Shown here: in pieces, positions 1-5,537 of the stretch
Layout: every line of letters begins with the position of its first letter
Position numbering within the stretch: the stretch's first letter is position 1
Assembly (NCBI GenBank): GCA_023247595.1
Contig: JAHFGF010000030.1
Span: forward strand, 6,222 to 12,416
Direction: 5' to 3'
Source: Candidatus Omnitrophota bacterium
GTDB lineage: Bacteria > Omnitrophota > Koll11 > Zapsychrales > Fredricksoniimonadaceae
Length of the DNA: 6,195 nucleotides
Program-made: the position numbers and the translations under genes
The notes under the pieces: model-generated
Databases searched by the model: none
What the model was told of the DNA's origin: nothing
What the model saw: the letters and a program-made list of their open reading frames with translations, nothing else

Positions 1-621
1 ATGTCCAGCTGTAAAAGTGTGTTTTTTATATTGAACCTGGCTAATGTCCTTTGCATGATCACTCGTCAATTCCGGCTCGTCCCATAAACTAAGGTCTTTT
101 TTTTTATTTGAGTTCATCGAATTGGCATCAGTATCATCTAGGGCCTTTGATGCTAAGATGATCCTATCACCGCTTTCAAGTCTCGATTCTTGATCCGTGT
201 TTGGTGTCACATCATTTTTAATTCCCTGCTCTTCAATAACATCATCAACCGTACGTTTGGTATCTTCATCGTTATCAACTCTATTGACAACATCATCAAC
301 TGTTTTTTCTGTGGAAGCTTCGCCAGTAACAGAACTACCTAAGATTTCATCCGCCAAGGCATCATGTTCTTTAATCATACGATCGAGGGAATCATCATCG
401 GACACTTCTTCAAAATCTTGACCATAACTATTCGTTTTATTAACACAAACTTCATCCCAGTCAACCTTCTGGTCAGCGGTATGACTAGAAAAACAATTTA
501 ATTTTTTTTCGATAATGTCGTTGCGATTTTTTTCAATATCTGAATTTGCAGAAGAATTCAAGGCAGGACAACAGAGTGAAATTACTAGTGCAGCGGCTAC
601 AAGGCGTAATTGAACCAACAT
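1..621 (-). CDS. Secreted acidic protein of unknown function (C-terminus beyond window)
   Basis: The frame reads leftward from ATG at 621 and stays open for 207 codons to the window edge, so the C-terminus is missing. A GGAG ribosome binding site (630-633) lies 8 nt before the ATG and fixes the start. The N-terminus is a classical signal peptide: an Arg at residue 6, a hydrophobic core at about 7-21 (LVAAALVISLCCPAL) and a likely cut after SSA at about residue 25. No proper lipobox precedes Cys17 or Cys18, so a lipoprotein is unlikely. The mature part is hydrophilic and rich in Asp and Glu, with two Cys (43 and 59) that could form a disulfide. The short motif TVDDV appears twice (107-111 and 124-128) within an acidic stretch. 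I recognise no domain; the visible part may be a disordered leader before a domain outside the window. Export to the periplasm or beyond is inferred from the signal peptide. The gene is sure, the function unknown. Confidence 0.85.
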   Translation of the reverse strand, partial: MLVQLRLVAAALVISLCCPALNSSANSDIEKNRNDIIEKKLNCFSSHTADQKVDWDEVCVNKTNSYGQDFEEVSDDDSLDRMIKEHDALADEILGSSVTGEASTEKTVDDVVNRVDNDEDTKRTVDDVIEEQGIKNDVTPNTDQESRLESGDRIILASKALDDTDANSMNSNKKKDLSLWDEPELTSDHAKDISQVQYKKHTFTAGH

Positions 622-654
622 AAATTATTCTCCGATTTCAATTCTTACATTGTT

Positions 655-683
655 AATATTGACGTTTAATCAATGAATTTCAA
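655..683 (-). promoter_or_regulatory. Weak candidate promoter for the secreted-protein gene
   Basis: Read on the minus strand, TTGAAA (678-683, five of six to the -35 consensus) is followed after 17 nt by AATATT (655-660, four of six to the -10). Transcription would start near 648 and leave a leader of about 25 nt that carries the GGAG site. An inverted repeat ATTGA-N7-TCAAT (658-662 and 670-674) lies within the spacer and could be an operator. AT-rich DNA yields such matches by chance, so this is tentative. Confidence 0.25.
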
Positions 684-923
684 TAAAAAAATCATCTTTT
701 TTGAACTTATTCCAACTTCTTTATTTCGGGGATATTCTTTAAACACTTAAGTTTACCACCAAGTCTTAAATTAGCAAGTTTATGCATAAAATAACATATT
801 TCAACTATGGTTTGTTTTGAGGCCATTACAGGCTAAAATCTTGCCTTTTTTGCTAGAAATGAGTACTTTCAAATGACTTACTTGTGGCTGGGGGAAATTC
901 TTTCAGAGGGGCATTTTTTTCAT
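684..923. other. AT-rich intergenic stretch with no gene seen
   Basis: I find no credible coding frame on either strand between the secreted-protein promoter area and the terminator. The only structure noted is a weak plus-strand hairpin, AGGC and GCCT (about 830-853) followed by six T, which has no gene before it. The base composition looks like untranslated spacer rather than decayed coding sequence, but decay cannot be excluded. Confidence 0.5.
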
Positions 924-956
924 AAAAAAACCTTCTATACAAAGATAGAAGGTTTT
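924..956 (-). terminator. Rho-independent terminator, minus strand
   Basis: CCTTCTAT (931-938) pairs perfectly with ATAGAAGG (945-952) around a 6-nt ACAAAG loop. Four flanking A-T pairs extend the stem to 12 bp. On the minus strand the hairpin runs into seven T (924-930). On the plus strand only four T follow, so minus-strand termination is favoured. It would end transcription coming from the DUF2007-like gene and the structured segment at 976-1140, and separate them from the secreted-protein gene. Confidence 0.75.
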
Positions 957-965
957 ACACTTTGG

Positions 966-1140
966 AAAAAAACGAGTAGTCGTGGACGAAATGCGAACCC
1001 TACAACCACCTGAAATACCTTTACTTATAAAAATTCATCGCAAGCGCAGTATGGGCTGGCTCATAGCCCTAGACGAACCCATTTTCAATAAGCCGACAAA
1101 AACCAAAAAACCAACGAATTCAGCACCTTGTTACGACTAC
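966..1140 (-). ncRNA. Candidate structured RNA closed by an 8-bp inverted repeat and U-run
   Basis: On the minus strand GTAGTCGT (1140-1133) is exactly complementary to ACGACTAC (983-976), 165 nt end to end. Three bases later comes a run of seven T (972-966), as expected if the closing stem also aids termination. Inside, GGGCT and AGCCC (1053-1057 and 1065-1069) can form a local hairpin, and CGAACCC occurs twice in direct orientation (994-1000 and 1074-1080). A GATAAT box lies just before the left arm on the minus strand, but no good -35 partners it. No coding frame explains the segment. It lacks the conserved signatures of tmRNA, RNase P RNA and SRP RNA that I would recognise. A 6S-like RNA, a structured 3' UTR of the DUF2007-like gene, or a small non-autonomous element all remain possible. 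Confidence 0.3.
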
Positions 1141-1152
1141 ATTATCTAATTC

Positions 1153-1491
1153 TTAACTTATCAACAAATTCCGTGCTTCTTCCTTCTTATCGAAAGGCAC
1201 ATAGATTCTATACTGATCAACCATTGTTCTAACTGGAATCCCCCAAGTAAATCTGAATGGCTCAATTAAACCTTGGATACCCTTACTTCTCAGAAATTCG
1301 GCCTTAATTTTCGCCTCAAATTCATCAAATGCCGTATAACAAACTTCCCAATCCTTAATCCCAGAGTCAACTCTATTTTTGAAAAACTCCGCTTGATGCA
1401 AAATATCCGCAAACACCCCAACGCCTAATAATACGGCCGTTCCGCAAAACAAACTCGCGATCCAATAGGGCATCTTTAACAGCCCCATCAC
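1153..1491 (-). CDS. Small membrane-anchored protein with DUF2007-like domain
   Basis: This 112-residue protein has one hydrophobic helix near the N-terminus (about residues 8-28, from PYWIASLFCG to GVGVFA) and a soluble C-terminal domain (about 48-112). That domain has the layout of the DUF2007 family of putative signal-transducing proteins: a beta strand (VCYTAF), a helix with the pattern EAKIKAEFLRSKGI, then a strand with YRIYVPFDKKEEARNLL. The family call rests on pattern memory and no function is established. The start is uncertain. GTG at 1491 is followed at once by ATG at 1488, and another ATG lies at 1473; none has a strong ribosome binding site, although GGGGCTG stands a few bases before 1473. 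The right end of the IS200-type element lies only about 25 bp upstream, so the insertion may have replaced the native promoter or trimmed the N-terminus. An in-frame TGA inside the IS-proximal sequence blocks any longer reading frame. Confidence 0.6.
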   Translation of the reverse strand: MMGLLKMPYWIASLFCGTAVLLGVGVFADILHQAEFFKNRVDSGIKDWEVCYTAFDEFEAKIKAEFLRSKGIQGLIEPFRFTWGIPVRTMVDQYRIYVPFDKKEEARNLLIS

Positions 1492-1515
1492 TAAGTTCGG
1501 AATAATAATGACTCA

Positions 1516-1535
1516 CCCCGGGGCAAGCCCCGAGG
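1516..1535 (-). repeat. IS right-end hairpin (3' of tnpA)
   Basis: On the plus strand CGGGGC (1519-1524) pairs with GCCCCG (1527-1532) around AA, which in practice means a CAAG tetraloop. Outside it come a C-A mismatch (1518 and 1533) and two more C-G pairs. It has the same plan as the left-end hairpin, including the mismatch, and differs by a compensated base pair. In IS200/IS605 elements such subterminal hairpins are the TnpA recognition sites on single-stranded DNA. Confidence 0.8.
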
Positions 1536-1557
1536 TATCTTTTCCCTGATTCGATGA

Positions 1558-2007
1558 TCACCACGCTTCGAACAACGTCAATTGATCCCGGTGAATACGT
1601 TTATACTTCTTTCCTTGTCCTTCTACATACGCCTGAATAACCTTCTCATTCGCGTATTGTCCCACTGTATTCATATAAAATCCGCTCGTCCAAACGTGTC
1701 CGCCCCATAATAACTTTCTTAACTCCCGATGCCTCTTGAATATTTCTCTAGCACTGATACTCTTCGTGATCCGCACGATATCACTCGGCCGCATCACAGG
1801 CACACTCTGCACCAAAAAATGCACGTGATCCTCCTCTGACCCAATCTCAATATAGTTTATTTCATATCGTTTGCCGATCTCAACGCACACATCTTTTAAC
1901 GTATTCTCAACCGCCTCACTAAACACTTCCAATCGACACTTCGCAGGCAACACCATGTGATACATCAGCAAACTCTTGTTATGCCTCTTCTTTATATGCT
2001 CGCTCAT
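1558..2007 (-). CDS. tnpA: IS200/IS605-family TnpA, Y1 HUH transposase
   Basis: At 149 residues this is a full-length Y1 transposase (PF01797 type). The HUH metal-binding motif is His61-Val-His63 in EEDHVHFLVQ. The likely catalytic tyrosine is Tyr127 in IQAYVEGQG, the position expected in the C-terminal helix. Other family marks are YHMVLPAKCR near the N-terminus, SDIVRITKSISAREIF (75-90), and LLWGGHVWTSGFYMNTVG (99-116), which matches the W-G-G-x-x-W-x-x-G-[YF] pattern of IS200 relatives. The enzyme acts as a dimer that cuts and joins single-stranded DNA at hairpin ends, often at replication forks. ATG at 2007 lacks a Shine-Dalgarno sequence. A TATACT box ends 6 nt before it, which suggests leaderless translation. 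I see no frameshift or missing catalytic residue, so it looks functional. It stands alone, with no tnpB. Confidence 0.95.
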   Translation of the reverse strand: MSEHIKKRHNKSLLMYHMVLPAKCRLEVFSEAVENTLKDVCVEIGKRYEINYIEIGSEEDHVHFLVQSVPVMRPSDIVRITKSISAREIFKRHRELRKLLWGGHVWTSGFYMNTVGQYANEKVIQAYVEGQGKKYKRIHRDQLTLFEAW

Positions 2008-2013
2008 CCATGC

Positions 2014-2042
2014 AGTATAGGTTGTATTTTACCCCGCGGCAA
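2014..2042 (-). promoter_or_regulatory. tnpA promoter with -35 inside the IS hairpin
   Basis: On the minus strand TTGCCG (2042-2037) and TATACT (2019-2014) are spaced by 17 nt. TATACT matches the -10 consensus at five of six positions and TTGCCG the -35 at four. The predicted start, 7 nt past the -10, falls on the A of the tnpA ATG at 2007, so the mRNA would be leaderless. The -35 occupies the loop and one arm of the left-end hairpin. Confidence 0.5.
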
Positions 2043-2051
2043 GCCGCGAGG
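2032..2051 (-). repeat. IS left-end hairpin (5' of tnpA)
   Basis: On the plus strand CGCGGC (2035-2040) pairs with GCCGCG (2043-2048) around AA, with a C-A mismatch (2034 and 2049) and two further C-G pairs outside. It matches the right-end hairpin in loop, mismatch and orientation. One stem pair is switched from G-C to C-G with pairing kept, which argues that the fold itself is under selection. Confidence 0.8.
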
Positions 2052-2091
2052 AATTCTCTCGATTAACGTGGATTAAATAAAAGCAATAAAC

Positions 2092-2281
2092 GAAATTTGG
2101 AAATTGGGAAATTAAGAAATTAAAAAACGGATTGCTGTATACTCGCTTATACAAATCTAAAACGACTTTAGGGCGAGTCATCATTGGGCCTGAAGATAAC
2201 TAAGGCATCAACCAGTTTCTTAATTTCCATCAATTTCCCGGTTTCTATGAATTTCTTTATCCCCATGTATTTCTTCATTTC
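2092..2281. repeat. GAAATT 8-bp periodic block with inverted counterpart
   Basis: GAAATT occurs four times at exact 8-bp steps (starts 2092, 2100, 2108 and 2116). The reverse complement, AATTTC or close variants, recurs at 8-19 bp spacing from 2214 to 2281. The longest exact inverted match is GGAAATTAAGAAA (2107-2119) against 2216-2228, 13 bp. The DNA between holds two small hairpins: TGTATA and TATACA (2136-2141 and 2148-2153), and GACT and AGTC (2164-2167 and 2176-2179). The whole could fold as a long imperfect stem and resembles a miniature repeat element. No gene is seen in the 263 nt between the IS hairpin and metF. Confidence 0.5.
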
Positions 2282-2305
2282 CATTTTTTAAAACGTTGCT
2301 ATAAT
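2278..2305 (+). promoter_or_regulatory. metF promoter with perfect -10 box
   Basis: TATAAT (2300-2305) is a perfect -10 box. TTTCCA (2278-2283) lies 16 nt upstream as a possible -35, with four of six matches, and is part of the GAAATT repeat region on its other strand. The start, about 7 nt past the -10, would be near 2312, only 3 nt before the metF ATG. The transcript would be almost leaderless, with no room for a riboswitch or a leader with a ribosome binding site. Confidence 0.55.
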
Positions 2306-2314
2306 GATGCCCAT

Positions 2315-3184
2315 ATGCAGAAACTTACCGATATCTTTTCTAAAAAACCGCGCACATTCTCATTCGAGCTTTTTCCTCCGAGAACGCCCGAAGGTTATGA
2401 GAAATTATGGCACACCATCTCGCAATTGTGCAACTTAAAACCGGATTTCATTTCCTGCACCTACGGAGCCGGCGGTAGCAGCCGCGGCAAGACGCTTGAA
2501 ATTGTCGACGCCATCCAGAAAAAGTACCAAACCATCGGTGTCGCCCACTTGACCTGCGTCATGCACACGAAAGATGAAATCAAAACGATCCTCGAAGATA
2601 TCAAACGGATGGGCGCGCACAATGTGCTGGCCCTGCGCGGGGACCCGCCTAAGGATCATCCCAACTGGAAACCCGGCCCGCAGAACTTTCAATATTCCAG
2701 CGAGCTGGTTGAATTTATGCGGCGTCATTTCGGGAATTATTTCGGCATCAGCGTGGCAGGTTTTCCGGAAGGCCATGTGCTCTGTCCCGACCGAGATCAG
2801 GACGCGAAATTTATGAAACTGAAATTTGAGGCTGGAGCTGATTTTGTCATCACCCAGTTATTTTTCGATAATAAAGATTATTTCGATTATGTCGCGCGTC
2901 TGCGCAAGCTGGGCGTCACCGGCCGGATAATCCCGGGCATTCTTCCCATCACCGACTACAACGGATTAGTGAGATTCTGCGCGACGTGCGGAGCCACTAT
3001 TCCGCAAAAAGTGCACGATATTTTTAAACCCATCGCCTCAGATCCTTCCCAAACCCTGGAAGCCGGCATTAAATTCTGCGTTGAGCAATGCCGCCAGCTG
3101 TTAACCTTAGGCGCGCCTGGCATTCACTTTTACACCCTCAACAAAGTCGAACCGGTCAGCACCATCTTAAAAAACTTACGTTAA
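2315..3184 (+). CDS. metF: Methylenetetrahydrofolate reductase
   Basis: This FAD enzyme reduces 5,10-methylenetetrahydrofolate to the 5-methyl form, the methyl donor for methionine synthase, in the cytoplasm. The 289-residue length suits the bacterial family (E. coli MetF is about 296). A single TIM barrel is covered by family motifs in order: FSFELFPPRT with Glu18 as the likely catalytic acid, SCTYGAGGSS (47-56), HLTC (78-81), NVLALRGDPP with Asp110 near flavin N1, SVAGFPEGH (146-154), ITQLFFD with Gln181 for folate binding, and GIHFYTLN near the C-terminus. The ATG at 2315 begins just upstream of the conserved core. It has no Shine-Dalgarno sequence, consistent with leaderless translation from the adjacent TATAAT. 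The gene stands alone; no metH or other methionine gene is nearby. It converges with the membrane-protein gene, leaving a 32-bp gap without a clear terminator. Confidence 0.98.
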   Translation: MQKLTDIFSKKPRTFSFELFPPRTPEGYEKLWHTISQLCNLKPDFISCTYGAGGSSRGKTLEIVDAIQKKYQTIGVAHLTCVMHTKDEIKTILEDIKRMGAHNVLALRGDPPKDHPNWKPGPQNFQYSSELVEFMRRHFGNYFGISVAGFPEGHVLCPDRDQDAKFMKLKFEAGADFVITQLFFDNKDYFDYVARLRKLGVTGRIIPGILPITDYNGLVRFCATCGATIPQKVHDIFKPIASDPSQTLEAGIKFCVEQCRQLLTLGAPGIHFYTLNKVEPVSTILKNLR

Positions 3185-3216
3185 TTCTACTTCCCAGAAA
3201 AATCATCTACGCTCAT

Positions 3217-4782
3217 TTAAAATAATTTGACCATCGTCAAACTGATCAATAACAAACAAACACTCCATTTATACCAATTCGGCCAGTTGGACTGCTCACA
3301 TCTAGCGATTATTTGGCTGAAGCCTACCGCGCCATAAAAATACAAAGCAAGAATACACGGCATGTAATACCGCAAGGCACTGCCCCAATCCCCATGAACC
3401 GTCGGGTAAATAAAAACGTAGGCATAATATAATGTCACCCACATCACAAGAACGGCTGTTGGAACAAGCCTTAACCATTCCTGACGACGAAACGCGGCCA
3501 GAATAAAAAAGATAGACAATAGGGCATGATAAAAAAAGTTATGAAATTGCGTGTAGATATCCTGGATAATCAGCTTTAAAACCTCAAGATTAGGCGCGCC
3601 CAGTCTGCTGACTAATTCTGTCAAAGAAATGGAAAGCCCCGGCGTTAGAAATCCATGCATTTGATTAAATAAATTCCACACAAACTGCGGCAGACTAACC
3701 AACACAAATCCGGCCGCGATGACAAACCAGAAAATATTTCTCTTATCCGCATTAGCTTCTTTATAACGCAACACTAAAACAAAATAGAACACATAGATCA
3801 TGGCCGCCAGCGGCCACTTAATAAGCGCCATAAGTCCGATCATGAAGCTAAAAAATAAAAACCGAATCTTAGAAAGACATCCCGTTTGTTCAAGCCGGTA
3901 TAATTGCCAACTCACAGCCAAAAAAACCGCCATACTCAAACCTTCGCCATAAACCAGACGATAACAAAGTTCCGACATCCATGACCGGTCATGAAAGGTA
4001 GCAAACGTTGCCGTTAAAAAAAACAAGAATACAAAACGATCCCGCCTAAGAGAAAATAAAAATATAGCCAGCATACCAATCACCACAACCGGCATAAAAA
4101 AAATCGACGCTGTCTGAACAAAACACATCAACTTTCCCGGCAGCGCGGCGATAAAAGGAACACCTAACGGCTGAATGCCCCGCCCCGCGTAGTTACTGGT
4201 ATGCGCCGCCCAAAAACCGTCCGTTAGCATCCGTTGGGCAGCCGTAAACCATAACGTTGACTCATCCGCGAACGGCCGTCGGGAAGCGGTTAAATTAAAA
4301 CGCAAAAACAATGTCACGGCATGAATAAGCCACAACCAGAAAAGAACACGAGTGCCAAGGATTTCATACTGAGAACTCTTTCCACCATCCGGCACCTTGC
4401 ATTTGGGGAAAAACCAAAGCCACATAACCGCCGCTAACCAAAACGATACGACGCCCCAGATAAAAATACGGTCCGAAAATTGAAACGTCAGGGCATTAAG
4501 AATCCAGAAAAACGGAAACGACAATAAAACAGCCGCGTAAAAAACCAAAGTTGTTATCTCCGGCCACTGACGGTTCAAAATCTTGGCAATCAGGACAAAA
4601 AGAACATGCGCCAGGACAACCGCGCCCAACGAGGTCAATAAACCCGCATCAAAAAAATCTACTTCATCAAAATGGTTAATGTTTTGAATACAGCGGACAA
4701 TCAGACGCACAGCAACCAAACACACTGCCGCGTTAAATAAAAATTGAAGATTAAAGGACGGGTTATTTTTTTGAAGGGTCAT
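3217..4782 (-). CDS. Polytopic membrane protein, probable GT-C glycosyltransferase
   Basis: The 521-residue protein is strongly hydrophobic, with roughly a dozen membrane segments. From about residue 145 it looks like the GT-C fold of polyprenyl-phosphate-sugar-dependent transferases. A helix (FWLWLIHAVTLFLRF) leads into an outward loop with Asp173-Glu174 in the context FADESTLWFTAAQRMLTDGFW, which resembles the D-E catalytic loop of the PMT/ArnT class. Later come many paired helices and a C-terminal YPTVHGDWGSALRYYMPCILALY segment like the R-Y-x-x-P region seen in such proteins. It would transfer a sugar from a lipid carrier on the outer face of the inner membrane. The acceptor is unknown. 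About 140 residues carrying some four extra helices precede the expected first helix, which is unusual. ATG at 4782 has no clear ribosome binding site and no alternative in-frame Met lies before residue 120. The gene lies 52 bp after yaaA with a hairpin between. The gene is sure; the GT-C assignment is moderate. Confidence 0.65.
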   Translation of the reverse strand: MTLQKNNPSFNLQFLFNAAVCLVAVRLIVRCIQNINHFDEVDFFDAGLLTSLGAVVLAHVLFVLIAKILNRQWPEITTLVFYAAVLLSFPFFWILNALTFQFSDRIFIWGVVSFWLAAVMWLWFFPKCKVPDGGKSSQYEILGTRVLFWLWLIHAVTLFLRFNLTASRRPFADESTLWFTAAQRMLTDGFWAAHTSNYAGRGIQPLGVPFIAALPGKLMCFVQTASIFFMPVVVIGMLAIFLFSLRRDRFVFLFFLTATFATFHDRSWMSELCYRLVYGEGLSMAVFLAVSWQLYRLEQTGCLSKIRFLFFSFMIGLMALIKWPLAAMIYVFYFVLVLRYKEANADKRNIFWFVIAAGFVLVSLPQFVWNLFNQMHGFLTPGLSISLTELVSRLGAPNLEVLKLIIQDIYTQFHNFFYHALLSIFFILAAFRRQEWLRLVPTAVLVMWVTLYYAYVFIYPTVHGDWGSALRYYMPCILALYFYGAVGFSQIIARCEQSNWPNWYKWSVCLLLISLTMVKLF

Positions 4783-4809
4783 GAAAAAATTTGGTTAATA
4801 TTCTTTCTT

Positions 4810-4833
4810 GCTGCCATCCAATTCAATGACAGC
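4810..4833 (-). terminator. Hairpin between yaaA and the membrane-protein gene
   Basis: On the minus strand GCTGTCAT (4833-4826) pairs with ATGGCAGC (4817-4810) over 8 bp with one G-U wobble and an 8-nt loop. It starts one base after the yaaA stop. No T-run follows, so it is not a classical terminator. It could slow or process the transcript and protect the upstream message. Confidence 0.35.
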
Positions 4834-4834
4834 C

Positions 4835-5512
4835 TTAAAGTTTCTTAATAAAATTACTTCCGTCAAAACGAAAACCATCTTCTTTAAATTCAGAAAAATC
4901 GTTAGGGCGCGTTATTTCTCCTTCACACAGCCAGCGGATAAATTTCCCCTTAATCATTTTCCCCTGATGCCCGGCGGGGACACTCTTGCCATTTTTGGAA
5001 ATGATAAAATCAATCTTAATACCTTGTTCATAAAAAACAGCTTTCTGATGCGCCTGCGGAAGCAAATCAATCACAAAACTCCCGGCAAGTTTCTTCGCGA
5101 TAAGGGGCTTCCAATAGACAGCGGCATCAAGCTTTTCAATTTTTAATTTATAATCGGGGATGGGTTGATCCGGCGTGAGAAGACCAAAAAGAGCGCTGAC
5201 AATCCGCACATGCGCATCGAAGAATTTTTGAGCTTTGGGCGATAATGTTGGATAGCCCATGGCTATATAAACAACGCCGCTGTATCGTTCAATGGCCGGC
5301 AGCGTCGGAGCGGTTAAAAGCTGTTCATTGGCCATCCGCGCCGCCAGAAACGCTTTGCCTTTCACGCCGTATAATTGCGTAAGGTCGCCTTGATAAGCTG
5401 TTAGACGTTTGTAAATCACTCCAGCGTCTTGGTAAATTTTTCCGAGGGGAATTCCGGTGCCGGATGGCGCCTTGCCTTCAGACGGCGGAATGAGGATGAC
5501 AACCTTGGACAT
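4835..5512 (-). CDS. yaaA: Peroxide stress protein, YaaA family
   Basis: The 225-residue protein fits the YaaA/UPF0246 family (PF03883), at the shorter end of its length range. Family marks in order are ILIPPSEGKA (6-15, the counterpart of the N-terminal SPAKTL box), SALFGLLTPDQPIPDYKLKI (106-125), VIDLLPQAHQKAV (147-159), and the basic, helical C-terminal region AGHQGKMIKGKFIRWL (180-195) followed by FKEDGFRFDG. In E. coli YaaA is induced by OxyR, lowers free iron during peroxide stress and binds DNA through a helix-hairpin-helix-like element. Its precise activity is unsettled. ATG at 5512 has AAAGG (5520-5524) 7 nt upstream, supporting the start. It begins 25 bp after ogt, so the two are probably co-transcribed as a DNA-protection pair. 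No OxyR site was recognised. Confidence 0.94.
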   Translation of the reverse strand: MSKVVILIPPSEGKAPSGTGIPLGKIYQDAGVIYKRLTAYQGDLTQLYGVKGKAFLAARMANEQLLTAPTLPAIERYSGVVYIAMGYPTLSPKAQKFFDAHVRIVSALFGLLTPDQPIPDYKLKIEKLDAAVYWKPLIAKKLAGSFVIDLLPQAHQKAVFYEQGIKIDFIISKNGKSVPAGHQGKMIKGKFIRWLCEGEITRPNDFSEFKEDGFRFDGSNFIKKL

Positions 5513-5537
5513 GAAAAAACCTTTAATCCCAAACTTT

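Larger units (their letters stand above)
1516..2051 (-). mobile_element. TnpA-only IS200/IS605-family element with subterminal hairpins
   Basis: The element holds a single tnpA gene between two hairpins of the same sequence type and orientation, about 536 bp from hairpin to hairpin. Direct rather than inverted end hairpins, no terminal inverted repeats and no visible target duplication are what single-strand IS200/IS605 transposition predicts. There is no tnpB and no guide-RNA-like region, so this is an IS200-like form. The exact cleavage sites lie a few bases outside the hairpins and cannot be placed without a copy-free relative. The element sits between metF's repeat-rich upstream region and the DUF2007-like gene. 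The intact tnpA suggests it may still be active. Confidence 0.8.

Noticed and set aside
197..421. Plus-strand 74-codon Ser/Thr-rich frame.
   Set aside because: It is the antisense of the acidic secreted-protein gene, whose Asp/Glu codons read as Ser-rich in reverse; it has no ribosome binding site.
1124..1140. Near match to the conserved 3' end of 16S rRNA (minus strand, GTCGTAACAAGGT).
   Set aside because: Only about 13 consecutive bases agree; the bases that follow do not continue as 16S and no helix 45 or anti-Shine-Dalgarno sequence appears. A match of this length can occur by chance.
966..1140. Retron ncRNA, integron attC site, tmRNA, SRP RNA or RNase P RNA at the structured segment.
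   Set aside because: There is no reverse transcriptase nearby, no GTTRRRY and RYYYAAC core pair, no tag-peptide frame with a tRNA-like 3' end, no GGAAGGAAGCA-type SRP loop and no RNase P core motif.
1373..1564. Minus-strand 63-codon frame across the IS right end.
   Set aside because: It runs through the hairpin and overlaps the DUF2007-like gene in another frame, has no ribosome binding site and has no family-like sequence.
1516..2051. TnpB or guide-RNA partner for the IS200/IS605 element.
   Set aside because: No second gene lies between the hairpins and the element is too short for one.
2092..2281. CRISPR-like array in the GAAATT repeats.
   Set aside because: Units are 6-8 bp with 2-bp gaps and are inverted in the second half; there are no repeat-spacer units of about 30 bp and no cas genes.
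2435..2816. Open frames on both strands inside metF.
   Set aside because: They overlap well-conserved metF codons and have no start signals.
4808..5146. Plus-strand 112-codon frame opposite yaaA.
   Set aside because: It is antisense to a clear yaaA gene and lacks family features.
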